64,000 nucleotides of DNA from Erwinia sp. S63. Its GTDB lineage: Bacteria > Pseudomonadota > Gammaproteobacteria > Enterobacterales > Enterobacteriaceae. The position numbers and the translations under genes are program-made. The DNA lies in NCBI RefSeq assembly GCF_016625195.1, contig NZ_JACVUP010000001.1:1-64000 (forward strand), written 5' to 3'. This document shows, in pieces, positions 56,791 through 64,000 of the stretch. The stretch's first letter is position 1. The number at the start of each line of letters is the position of its first letter. Below the pieces are notes generated by a model. It did not search any database. It was not told the DNA's origin and saw nothing but the letters and a program-made list of their open reading frames with translations.

Positions 56791-57696
56791 TCAGGCAGCG
56801 GGATCGGGAACGGTTGCCTCACGTGGTTTGCGCAGCGGTGTTTTCAACCGTTGCGCCAGAATCACTCCCACCAACGTCATCCCGCCGCCAATCCAGTGAT
56901 AGGCGTGCAGTTGCTCATGCAGGAACAGCACGGCAATGATGGCGGTGAACGCGGGCACAAAATTCATAAAAATGGTGGTGGTACTGGCACCGAGACGTTG
57001 CACACCAAGGATCCACAAGAACGGCGCGATAATGGACGCGAACAGCCCGGCAAATAGCACCAGCGGAATGTTATGCAGATTCAGCGTCACGTCCGGTGCG
57101 CGCAAGAATCCAGGCAGTAACAGCAACACACCAAAGAAAATCTGCACGTACAGGCTCTGCCAGGTCGGCAGAGGGATTGCCCAGCGCTTGGTCAGCACAC
57201 CGTAAAGCGCATACGAGGTGGAAGCCGCCAGCATCATCAACTCGCCGTTGCCCAGACGCTGATTCAGCAACTGAGCTGGATTCCCTTCACTCACCAACCA
57301 TACCAAACCGGCAAAGGAGAGCAGGCCGCCGATCAAAATGCCGCGCGTCGGCGCAAGGCGTAAAACAAACAGGCTGAGCAGAATGGTCAGCAGTGGGATC
57401 GTGGCACCCAATATGCCCATCATCACTGCCGACACGCTGTGGGCGGCATAGTAGGCGAGACTCTGATAAAGCACCATGCCCAGCAGGCCGAGGATCAATA
57501 ATCGCCACAGATTGGCCTTAATGGCATGGCGATGACGCCACACGCCGGGCAGGCTGAAGGGGGCCAGCACGATGAGTGCCAGCAGCCAGCGATAGAAGGA
57601 GATGGCGGCAGGATCGATGCTCCCGGCAGAGAGCTTGCTGACGATGGTGTTGATCGACCAGATCATCACCGCAATCAGCGGAAACAGTAAATTCAT
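56791..57696 (-). CDS. EamA-family (DMT) transporter, second copy type
   Basis: 301 residues with ten predicted helices in two EamA repeats (LIAVMIWSINTIVSKLSAGSIDPAAISFYRWLLA at the start, GGGMTLVGVILAQRL at the end). Probably an inner-membrane exporter of amino acids or other small metabolites. It diverges from an AraC regulator. It is only distantly similar to the EamA protein at 24988-25887. Not in the E. coli flk-pdxB interval. Confidence 0.88.
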   Translation of the reverse strand: MNLLFPLIAVMIWSINTIVSKLSAGSIDPAAISFYRWLLALIVLAPFSLPGVWRHRHAIKANLWRLLILGLLGMVLYQSLAYYAAHSVSAVMMGILGATIPLLTILLSLFVLRLAPTRGILIGGLLSFAGLVWLVSEGNPAQLLNQRLGNGELMMLAASTSYALYGVLTKRWAIPLPTWQSLYVQIFFGVLLLLPGFLRAPDVTLNLHNIPLVLFAGLFASIIAPFLWILGVQRLGASTTTIFMNFVPAFTAIIAVLFLHEQLHAYHWIGGGMTLVGVILAQRLKTPLRKPREATVPDPAA

Positions 57697-57737
57697 CGTA
57701 CGACTCCTGAGTTTAATCGCGAATAGTTTACATTTGA

Positions 57738-57765
57738 CCGGTTTTATTCAGATAGTTAAAATCGG
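57738..57765. promoter_or_regulatory. Inverted repeat between EamA and AraC genes
   Basis: CCGGTTTTA and TAAAATCGG (8 of 9 paired) around 10 bases. TGACCGG also occurs twice, at 57735-57741 and 57780-57786. Candidate AraC-type operator. Confidence 0.5.
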
Positions 57766-57791
57766 ACAATATTCGTTAGTGACCGGACAGA

Positions 57792-58571
57792 ATGAATTTA
57801 CAGATCGAGTATCAGCCGCCGATTGATGCGCCGCTGCTGCGCTATTTTATGCGCTACGAGCAGGCTAACGCGAAAACTGAATATCTCCCGCATCTGCACA
57901 GTTGGGGTCAGGTGATTTTCGTCACCAGCCACGTGCTGGAGATGGAAGTGGAGGGGGAACGGTTATTAACCCCCGCTGATATGCCGATCTGGATCCCGCC
58001 GGAACAGCGCCACAGCAGCTATAACCATTGCCATGCCCAGTTCCGCACCTTCAACCTCGCGGCCGATCTTTGTGCGGGGATGCCCGACAATGCCTGTTTA
58101 CTGCACGTCGATGCGATTGTGCACGCCATCATGAATGACTTTGCCCAGCGTGAGTTGGAGCAGCCTCAAACCGAAGCGGACTGGCGACTCTGTGAAGTCT
58201 TGATTGATCGTCTGCGTCAGGCACCGGTGCACACCAGCTATTTGCCCTTGTCGGACGACAAATTTCTCGCGCCTATTTTACGCGCGCTGGAAGAAAATCC
58301 CGGCGACAACACCACGCTGGCACAATGGGCGAAGCGGGTATTCACCACCGAGCGTACGCTGGCGCGACGTTGTCAGCAGCAGTTGAAGATGTCTTTCAGC
58401 GAATGGCGGCAGCGTTTACGTTTTTTGCGTGCCATTGCGCTGCTGGAGCAGGGTTGCAGCGTGCAAGGCATTGCACACGAACTGGGTTATAGCTCGTCGT
58501 CGGCGCTGATTGTGATGTTCCAGCAGCAGGCCGGCACTACACCGGATCGCTATCGCAGCCGGTTAGGTTAA
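57792..58571 (+). CDS. AraC-family regulator with cupin-type N-terminus
   Basis: 259 residues. An N-terminal effector domain (HLHSWGQVIFVTSHVLEMEVEGERLLTPADMPIWIPPEQRHSS) of the AraC_binding cupin type and a C-terminal HTH (TLAQWAKRVFTTERTLARRCQQQL and SVQGIAHELGYSSSSALIVMFQQQAGTTPDRYR). It probably regulates the divergent EamA gene. The ligand is unknown. Confidence 0.9.
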   Translation: MNLQIEYQPPIDAPLLRYFMRYEQANAKTEYLPHLHSWGQVIFVTSHVLEMEVEGERLLTPADMPIWIPPEQRHSSYNHCHAQFRTFNLAADLCAGMPDNACLLHVDAIVHAIMNDFAQRELEQPQTEADWRLCEVLIDRLRQAPVHTSYLPLSDDKFLAPILRALEENPGDNTTLAQWAKRVFTTERTLARRCQQQLKMSFSEWRQRLRFLRAIALLEQGCSVQGIAHELGYSSSSALIVMFQQQAGTTPDRYRSRLG

Positions 58572-58630
58572 TCCCCAGCTTTATGTAAGAATACGCGCCT
58601 CAAAACGCCTCAGCAGACAGGACCGCCGCA

Positions 58631-59755
58631 GTGAAAATTCTCGTCGATGAAAACATGCCTTACGCTCGTGAACTCTTCAGTCGCACGGGTGAAGTATTGG
58701 CCGTGCCGGGACGTCCGTTACCCGAAGCAGAGTTACAGGATGCCAGCGGACTGATGGTGCGCTCGGTGACTAAAGTGAATGCGGCGCTGCTGGCCGGTAC
58801 GCCGGTGAAGTTCGTTGGCACCGCCACGGCTGGCACTGACCATGTCGATGATGCATCGCTGGCGGCCGCCGGCATTGCCTTCTCGGCGGCACCCGGCTGT
58901 AACGCGATTGCGGTGGTGGAGTATGTCTTCTCCTCCTTACTGCTGCTGGCCGAACGCGATGGTTTTGAACTGCGCGATCGTACCGTGGGTATTGTCGGCG
59001 TCGGTAATGTCGGCGGTCGTTTGCAAAAACGCCTTGAAGCCTGGGGCGTGAAAACCCTGCTGTGCGATCCGCCGCGTGCAGATCGTGGCGATCAGGAAAC
59101 GTTTCACTCGCTGGATGAACTGGTGGCACAGGCCGATATTCTGACCTTCCACACACCGCTGTTTAAAGACGGCCCCTATAAAAGCTGGCATCTGGCCGAC
59201 ATGGCTCTGCTGATGGCGCTCAAACCCAATACCATCCTGATCAATGCCTGCCGTGGTCCGGTGGTGGATAACGCCGCGCTGCTGGAAGTGTTGAAAATGC
59301 GCAGCGACCTCAGCGTGGTGCTGGATGTGTGGGAACCGGAGCCGGATCTGAACCTCGATCTGTTGGATAAAGTGGATATCGCTACCGCGCATATCGCGGG
59401 CTATACGCTGGAAGGCAAGGCGCGTGGCACCACTCAGGTATTCGAAGCCTGGTGCGCGTTTATCGGTCAGCCGCAACAGGTCGCGCTGGAGACTCTGCTG
59501 CCTGCACCGGAATTTGGCACCATTACACTGCACGGCAAGCTCGATCAGCCAACGCTGAAACGACTGGTGCACCTGGTGTATGATGTGCGCCGCGACGATG
59601 CGCCGCTGCGAAAAGTGGCTGCCAAACCGGGCGAGTTTGATCGCCTGCGCAAGCAGTATGAAGAGCGTCGTGAATGGTCGTCACTGCAGGTGAAATGTGA
59701 TGATGCCGATAGTGCCGCGATGCTGGAAAAGCTCGGTTTCCGCGCCAGTTTGTAA
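58631..59755 (+). CDS. pdxB: Erythronate-4-phosphate dehydrogenase PdxB
   Basis: 374 residues with a GTG start. It oxidises 4-phosphoerythronate for pyridoxal phosphate synthesis. The D-isomer-specific dehydrogenase fold is shown by the NAD loop [13 protein letters not shown] and catalytic Arg/Glu/His in [23 protein letters not shown] and [18 protein letters not shown]-terminal dimer domain follows. It lies upstream of usg as in E. coli. Confidence 0.96.
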   Translation: MKILVDENMPYARELFSRTGEVLAVPGRPLPEAELQDASGLMVRSVTKVNAALLAGTPVKFVGTATAGTDHVDDASLAAAGIAFSAAPGCNAIAVVEYVFSSLLLLAERDGFELRDRTVGIVGVGNVGGRLQKRLEAWGVKTLLCDPPRADRGDQETFHSLDELVAQADILTFHTPLFKDGPYKSWHLADMALLMALKPNTILINACRGPVVDNAALLEVLKMRSDLSVVLDVWEPEPDLNLDLLDKVDIATAHIAGYTLEGKARGTTQVFEAWCAFIGQPQQVALETLLPAPEFGTITLHGKLDQPTLKRLVHLVYDVRRDDAPLRKVAAKPGEFDRLRKQYEERREWSSLQVKCDDADSAAMLEKLGFRASL

Positions 59756-59803
59756 AGTTAAATCAATCCCCTGCGTTTTCGCGCGGGAAAAGTCTTAAAT
59801 GTC

Positions 59804-59833
59804 AGGCGGTGTAATCACCGCCTTCTGTTTTTA
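59804..59833 (+). terminator. Terminator between pdxB and usg
   Basis: 8-bp perfect stem AGGCGGTG/CACCGCCT with loop TAAT, then TCTGTTTTTA. It lies 48 bases past pdxB. Confidence 0.85.
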
Positions 59834-59857
59834 TGTCATTGTCTGGAGTAAACCAAC

Positions 59858-60868
59858 ATGTCTGACGGCTGGAATATCGCGCTTTTGGGCGCAACAGGCG
59901 CAGTAGGGAACGCTGTACTGGAACTGCTGGCTGAACGCCAGTTCCCGGTTGGTGAATTGTATCTGCTGGCGAGCGAAAACAGCGCCGGTGAAAGCGTGCG
60001 TTTTGATGGTCGCACCCTGCGCGTGCAGGATGCGGCTGAGTTTGATTGGACACAGGCGCAGCTGGCGTTTTTCACCGCCGGTCGTGAAGCCTCCGCGCGT
60101 TATGCGGATGAAGCCGCAAGCCAGGGTTGCCTGGTGATCGACAGCAGCGATCTGTTCGCACTGGAGCCGGATGTGCCATTGGTGGTGCCGGATGTAAACC
60201 CACAGGTGCTGGCCGATTATCGCAATCGCAACATCGTGACGGTGGCCGATGCGCTGGTAAGCCAGCTGTTAAGCGCCATCAAACCGCTGGTCGATATCGC
60301 CGGTTTAAGCCGTTTGCAGGTGACCAATCTGATTTCGGTATCCAGCCACGGTAAAGCGGCAGTGGATGGCCTGGCGGGCGAAAGTGCGCGTTTACTGAAT
60401 GGTGTACCGGCAGATGAGCACTATTTTGGTCGTCAGCTGGCGTTTAACCTGCTGCCACAGTTAGCGGATAACAATGGCAGCGTAGAGAGTGAACGCCGTC
60501 TGGTGGATCAGGTGCGCAAAGTGCTGCAGGACGAAGGTTTGCCGATTGCGGTCAGCAGCGTGCAGGCGCCGGTGTTTTACGGCAATACGCAGATTGTGCA
60601 TGTGGAAAATTTACGTCCGCTGTCAGCCGAAGAAGCGCGTGATGAACTGGATCGTGCCGGGGACATTAACCTCAGCGCAGACGGTGAATACCCGACGCCC
60701 GTCAGCGATGCATCAGGTAACGATGCGCTGAGCATTGGCAACGTGCGCAACGATTACGGTCTCCCTGAGCTGCTGCAGTTCTGGTCCGTGGCTGACAACG
60801 TTCGCTTCGGCGGCGCACTGATGGCGGTAAAAACCGCTGAGAAATTGGTGCAGGAGTACTTCTATTAA
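59858..60868 (+). CDS. usg: USG-1 protein, inactive aspartate-semialdehyde dehydrogenase homologue
   Basis: 336 residues. NAD(P)-binding start [20 protein letters not shown]. The semialdehyde dehydrogenase fold is kept, but the position of the catalytic Cys (N-x-N-C) reads [16 protein letters not shown], so the enzyme is probably inactive, as in E. coli Usg. Role unknown. The stop overlaps the truA start by one base (TAATG). Confidence 0.94.
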   Translation: MSDGWNIALLGATGAVGNAVLELLAERQFPVGELYLLASENSAGESVRFDGRTLRVQDAAEFDWTQAQLAFFTAGREASARYADEAASQGCLVIDSSDLFALEPDVPLVVPDVNPQVLADYRNRNIVTVADALVSQLLSAIKPLVDIAGLSRLQVTNLISVSSHGKAAVDGLAGESARLLNGVPADEHYFGRQLAFNLLPQLADNNGSVESERRLVDQVRKVLQDEGLPIAVSSVQAPVFYGNTQIVHVENLRPLSAEEARDELDRAGDINLSADGEYPTPVSDASGNDALSIGNVRNDYGLPELLQFWSVADNVRFGGALMAVKTAEKLVQEYFY

Positions 60869-61674
60869 TGTTGTCTGAAGAAACGACATTTAAGCTGGCG
60901 TTAGGCATTGAGTACGACGGCAGTCGTTATTACGGCTGGCAGCGGCAAAACGAAGTGCGCAGTGTGCAGGAAAAGCTGGAAAAAGCGCTGTCGAAAGTGG
61001 CGAATCATCCGGTGGTGGTGTTCTGCGCGGGTCGCACGGATGCCGGTGTGCACGGCACCGGGCAGGTGGTGCATTTTGAAACCACCTCACAGCGCGCCGA
61101 TAGCGCCTGGACACTGGGCGTCAATGCCAACCTGCCCGATGACATCGCGGTACGTTGGGTGAAAGCGGTGCCGGAGGAATTTCATGCCCGCTTTAGCGCC
61201 ACAGCACGTCGCTACCGCTATGTGATTTTCAACCAGCGTCTGCGACCGGCGATTCTCGGCAACGGCATCACCCATTTTTATCATCCGCTGGATGTCGAAA
61301 AAATGCAGCGTGCCGGTCAGTGCTTAATTGGCGAGAACGATTTTACCTCGTTCCGTGCGGTGCAGTGCCAGTCGCGCACGCCGTGGCGCAACGTGATGCA
61401 CCTAAACGTCACACGTTACGGGCCTTATGTGATTGTCGATATCAAAGCCAACGCGTTCGTGCACCACATGGTGCGCAATATTGTCGGCAGCCTGATGGAA
61501 ATTGGCTGTGGCAATCAGCCGGAAAGCTGGATGGCTGAGTTGCTGGCGGCAAAAGATCGTACTCTGGCGGCAGCGACCGCTAAAGCCGAGGGGTTGTATT
61601 TGGTGGCGGTGGATTACCCATCCCACTTTGCGTTACCTCAGCCTGCGTTGGGGCCGTTGTTCCTCGCAGATTAA
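60868..61674 (+). CDS. truA: tRNA pseudouridine(38-40) synthase TruA
   Basis: 268 residues (E. coli 270). The catalytic aspartate is D58 in [39 protein letters not shown] follows. It isomerises uridines in the anticodon arm of many tRNAs. Overlaps usg by one base and precedes dedA by 36 bases. Confidence 0.96.
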   Translation: MLSEETTFKLALGIEYDGSRYYGWQRQNEVRSVQEKLEKALSKVANHPVVVFCAGRTDAGVHGTGQVVHFETTSQRADSAWTLGVNANLPDDIAVRWVKAVPEEFHARFSATARRYRYVIFNQRLRPAILGNGITHFYHPLDVEKMQRAGQCLIGENDFTSFRAVQCQSRTPWRNVMHLNVTRYGPYVIVDIKANAFVHHMVRNIVGSLMEIGCGNQPESWMAELLAAKDRTLAAATAKAEGLYLVAVDYPSHFALPQPALGPLFLAD

Positions 61675-61710
61675 TTTAAATGAGTCAGGATGTTTGGGAG
61701 CCGGAACATT

Positions 61711-62373
61711 ATGGAATTCATCCACTTTTTGATCGACTTTATTCTCCATATTGATGTGCATTTAGCCGAGCTGGTGGCGCAGTACGGCGTCTGGATTTAC
61801 GCCATTCTTTTCCTGATTCTGTTCTGCGAAACTGGCCTGGTGGTCACGCCGTTCCTGCCAGGGGATTCGTTACTGTTTGTTGCTGGCGCGCTGGCGGCAC
61901 TGCCGGGTAACGATCTCAACGTGCATTTAATGGTCACGCTGCTGGTGATTGCAGCCATCCTCGGCGATGCGGTGAACTACACTATTGGTCGGTTGTTCGG
62001 TGAGAAGTTGTTTAGCAATCCGAACTCGAAAATTTTCCGTCGCAGCTATCTGGATAAGACCCACGCGTTCTACGATCGCCACGGTGGCAAAACCATTATA
62101 CTTGCGCGCTTTGTACCAATCGTGCGAACCTTTGCCCCCTTTGTGGCGGGGATGGGACACATGTCTTATCGCCACTTCGCGCTCTTCAACGTTACGGGCG
62201 CGCTGCTGTGGGTGCTGCTGTTCTCCTATGCCGGTTACCTGTTTGGTGATTTGCCGGTGGTACAGGAGAACCTGAAACTGCTGATTGTTGGCATCATTGT
62301 GGTCTCAATTTTGCCAGGCGTGATTGAAGTATGGCGCCATCGCCGTCAGGCACGTCAGCAGAAGCCACAGTAA
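61711..62373 (+). CDS. dedA: DedA-family inner-membrane protein
   Basis: 220 residues (E. coli DedA 219) with about six hydrophobic segments. [27 protein letters not shown], the acidic [18 protein letters not shown] and the arginine motif [25 protein letters not shown] are hallmarks. The family is needed for membrane homeostasis and envelope stress tolerance. GGAG lies about 10 bases upstream; an ATG seven codons earlier lacks a site. Confidence 0.95.
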   Translation: MEFIHFLIDFILHIDVHLAELVAQYGVWIYAILFLILFCETGLVVTPFLPGDSLLFVAGALAALPGNDLNVHLMVTLLVIAAILGDAVNYTIGRLFGEKLFSNPNSKIFRRSYLDKTHAFYDRHGGKTIILARFVPIVRTFAPFVAGMGHMSYRHFALFNVTGALLWVLLFSYAGYLFGDLPVVQENLKLLIVGIIVVSILPGVIEVWRHRRQARQQKPQ

Positions 62374-62505
62374 GCCCGTAACCAGATTTTTATCCACAGC
62401 GTGAACGGGTTGTGGTTTAATGAGCGACATTTACGGCCTGCTGAAGGTGATTTCAGCAGTCACAAGAAGACTGGACCAGGTCAGCATTAAACAGAAAGGT
62501 CATCA

Positions 62506-63414
62506 ATGAGCTGGATTGAACGCATACTGAATAAAAGCACCACCACGCCAACACGCAAAGCCAGTATCCCTGAAGGGGTCTGGACCAAATGCGATAGCTG
62601 TGGTCAGGTGCTGTACCGCGCCGAACTGGAGCGTAACCTTGAGGTCTGCCCGAAGTGCGACCACCACATGCGCATGCACGCCCGTGAGCGTTTGCACACC
62701 ATGCTGGATGAAGGTTCTCTGGTTGAATTAGGCAGCGAGCTGGAACCGAAGGATCTGCTCAAGTTCCGCGATTCTAAGAAGTACAAAGATCGTCTGGTTG
62801 CCGCGCAGAAAGATACCGGTGAGAAAGATGCTCTGATCGCCATGAAAGGCACCCTGCACGGTATGCCAGTGGTGGCGGTGGCTTTTGAGTTCTCCTTTAT
62901 GGGCGGCTCAATGGGTTCTGTGGTCGGCGCGCGCTTTGTGCGCGGCGTTGAGCAGGCACTGGAAGATAACTGCCCGCTGATTTGCTTCTCTGCCAGTGGC
63001 GGTGCCCGTATGCAGGAAGCGTTACAGTCGCTGATGCAGATGGCAAAAACCAGCGCAGCGTTGGCGAAAATGCAGGAACGCGGCTTGCCGTACATCTCCG
63101 TGCTGACCGATCCTACCATGGGCGGTGTTTCTGCCAGCTTCGCGATGCTGGGCGATTTGAACGTCGCTGAACCGAAAGCGCTGATTGGCTTTGCCGGTCC
63201 ACGCGTTATCGAACAGACCGTGCGTGAGAAACTGCCACCGGGCTTCCAGCGCAGTGAGTTCCTGATCGAAAAAGGCGCGATCGACATGATCATCCGTCGT
63301 CCGGAAATGCGCTTTAAGCTGGCCAGCTTGCTGGCGAAAATGATGAACCTGCCAGCGCCGCTGCAGGATGGTGATCAGCCTTCTACGGCTGTGCCAGAGA
63401 GCAACGAGGCCTGA
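62506..63414 (+). CDS. accD: Acetyl-CoA carboxylase carboxyltransferase beta subunit AccD
   Basis: 302 residues (E. coli 304). The N-terminal zinc ribbon has C29, C32, C48 and C51 (KCDSCG and CPKCD). The crotonase-type carboxyltransferase core includes [17 protein letters not shown] and [14 protein letters not shown]. Together with AccA it transfers carboxyl groups to acetyl-CoA, making malonyl-CoA. The preceding 132-base gap holds its promoter region. Confidence 0.97.
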   Translation: MSWIERILNKSTTTPTRKASIPEGVWTKCDSCGQVLYRAELERNLEVCPKCDHHMRMHARERLHTMLDEGSLVELGSELEPKDLLKFRDSKKYKDRLVAAQKDTGEKDALIAMKGTLHGMPVVAVAFEFSFMGGSMGSVVGARFVRGVEQALEDNCPLICFSASGGARMQEALQSLMQMAKTSAALAKMQERGLPYISVLTDPTMGGVSASFAMLGDLNVAEPKALIGFAGPRVIEQTVREKLPPGFQRSEFLIEKGAIDMIIRRPEMRFKLASLLAKMMNLPAPLQDGDQPSTAVPESNEA

Positions 63415-63422
63415 CAGGCAAC

Positions 63423-63447
63423 GAAAAGCGGTGGTTAAACGCTTTTC
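63423..63447 (+). terminator. Hairpin downstream of accD
   Basis: Perfect stem GAAAAGCG/CGCTTTTC with a 9-base loop, 9 bases after the stop. No T-run, so probably partial termination. Confidence 0.55.
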
Positions 63448-63470
63448 ACCAATGAACCGTAAACACCCAG

Positions 63471-63576
63471 TCATTCGAGTTGCAGCAAGGCGGCAAACGA
63501 ATGAAGCCCCCGGCAGCTTACCCAGTAAGGGATCGGGGGTGATTGAGTGCAGCCCACGCCGCTGCGGCTTGAATGA
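63471..63576. repeat. ERIC element (enterobacterial repetitive intergenic consensus)
   Basis: About 106 bases with imperfect terminal inverted repeats (TCATTCGAGTTGCAGC at left, TCATTCAAGCCGCAGC in reverse at right). Its centre, with AGCTTAC and GTAAG flanked by CCCCCG and CGGGGG, matches the ERIC core. The RNA would fold into a long hairpin between accD and folC. The known ERIC consensus is about 127 bases, so this copy is slightly short. Confidence 0.85.
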
Positions 63577-63604
63577 CGATGTGTAAGATGAGTAAACGGG
63601 ACAC

Positions 63605-64000
63605 ATGGACACTCTGCAGCTTCCTCAAGCCACGTCGCCTTTGGCCACGTGGCTTCATTATCTTGAACACCTGCATTCTCAGGCCATTGAATTGGGTCTG
63701 GATCGTATTCAGCGCGTCGCCGCACGCCTTGATCTGCTAAAACCCGCTCCGTTTATCTTCACCGTTGCCGGTACCAATGGCAAAGGCACCACCTGCCGCA
63801 CGCTGGAAACGCTGTTGATGGCCGCAGGCTATCGCGTGGGCGTGTATAGCTCGCCGCATCTGGTGCGCTATACCGAGCGCGTCCGCATTCAGGGCGCAGA
63901 ACTGGACGAAGCGCTGCACAGCGCCAGTTTCGCCAGCATTGAAGCCGGGCGCGGTGATATCTCTCTGACCTATTTTGAATTCGGTACGATCTCGGCACTG
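63605..64000 (+). CDS. folC: Folylpolyglutamate/dihydrofolate synthase FolC, 5' part
   Basis: First 132 codons; the gene runs off the end of the window. The ATP loop GTNGKGTT lies at about residues 56-63, and YSSPHLVRYTERVRIQG is the conserved dihydropteroate/folate binding region. It adds glutamate to dihydropteroate and folates. It follows accD as in E. coli, separated by a hairpin and an ERIC element. Confidence 0.95.
   Translation, partial: MDTLQLPQATSPLATWLHYLEHLHSQAIELGLDRIQRVAARLDLLKPAPFIFTVAGTNGKGTTCRTLETLLMAAGYRVGVYSSPHLVRYTERVRIQGAELDEALHSASFASIEAGRGDISLTYFEFGTISAL

Noticed and set aside
1-64000. CRISPR array, insertion sequences, restriction or toxin-antitoxin systems
   Set aside because: No regularly spaced repeats, transposase or recognised defence genes were seen.

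Overview
The window is a stretch of gamma-proteobacterial chromosome from the Enterobacterales, most likely the Erwiniaceae and probably Pantoea or a close relative. Three observations support this. Most proteins have a clear Escherichia coli counterpart. Gene order follows two E. coli neighbourhoods near 52-54 min: alaW / nupC-mntH-ypeC / glk / ypdAB / alaC / ypdK, then argW-yfdC / mlaA-fadL-yfcZ-fadIJ-sixA-smrB-prmB-aroC-mepA-yfcA-epmC-yfcL-mnmC-fabB-yfcJ-flk-pdxB-usg-truA-dedA-accD-folC. An ipdC gene (indole-3-acetate synthesis) next to glk is typical of plant-associated enterics. The genus is an inference. No integrase, transposase, plasmid function or CRISPR array was seen.

Layout. 1-47: 3' half of tRNA-Ala(GGC), then three REP-like hairpins. 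302-4569 (-): a four-gene translationally coupled sulfur operon (flavin monooxygenase, sulfonate-type binding protein, cysteine-dioxygenase-like cupin, four-domain rhodanese). 4762-7949: nupC and mntH diverging from a shared regulatory region with an MntR box, then ypeC. 8109-12237: aldo/keto reductase, ipdC, glk. 12271-14708 (-): the pyruvate-sensing two-component system PyrSR (YpdAB). 15146-17140: a GNAT enzyme, alaC and the 24-residue ypdK. 17343-22186: an EmrAB-like efflux pair diverging from an IclR regulator, a universal stress protein and an unrecognised membrane protein, with two 19-bp operator-like copies between them. 22443-24950: two small lipoproteins (one of 49 residues), yhjX (the PyrSR target, with a recognisable PyrR site) and a YmgB-like connector. 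24988-27992: an EamA/AraC divergent pair, two small coiled-coil membrane proteins and tRNA-Arg(CCT).

From 28079 the window is mostly housekeeping: yfdC, a complete ccmABCDEFGHI cytochrome c maturation operon, mlaA, the fatty-acid genes fadL/yfcZ/fadIJ with FadR-like operators, sixA, smrB, prmB-aroC-mepA-yfcA-epmC-yfcL, mnmC/fabB (FadR and FabR sites), yfcJ, an accessory insert (MocR regulator and rhodanese), flk, a second EamA/AraC pair, pdxB-usg-truA-dedA-accD, an ERIC element, and the start of folC cut by the window end.

Links between genes. PyrSR and YhjX form one signalling circuit, and AlaC, IpdC and Glk also act near pyruvate or aromatic keto acids. FadR-like sites at fadL, fadI and fabB connect fatty acid uptake, beta-oxidation and unsaturated fatty acid synthesis. 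The most unusual items are the sulfur operon that lacks a transporter core, the tiny genes, the structured intergenic repeats and the IclR operator pair. I did not find a clearly new multi-gene defence or mobile system. Start sites were adjusted where a Shine-Dalgarno sequence or family length favoured an internal start.
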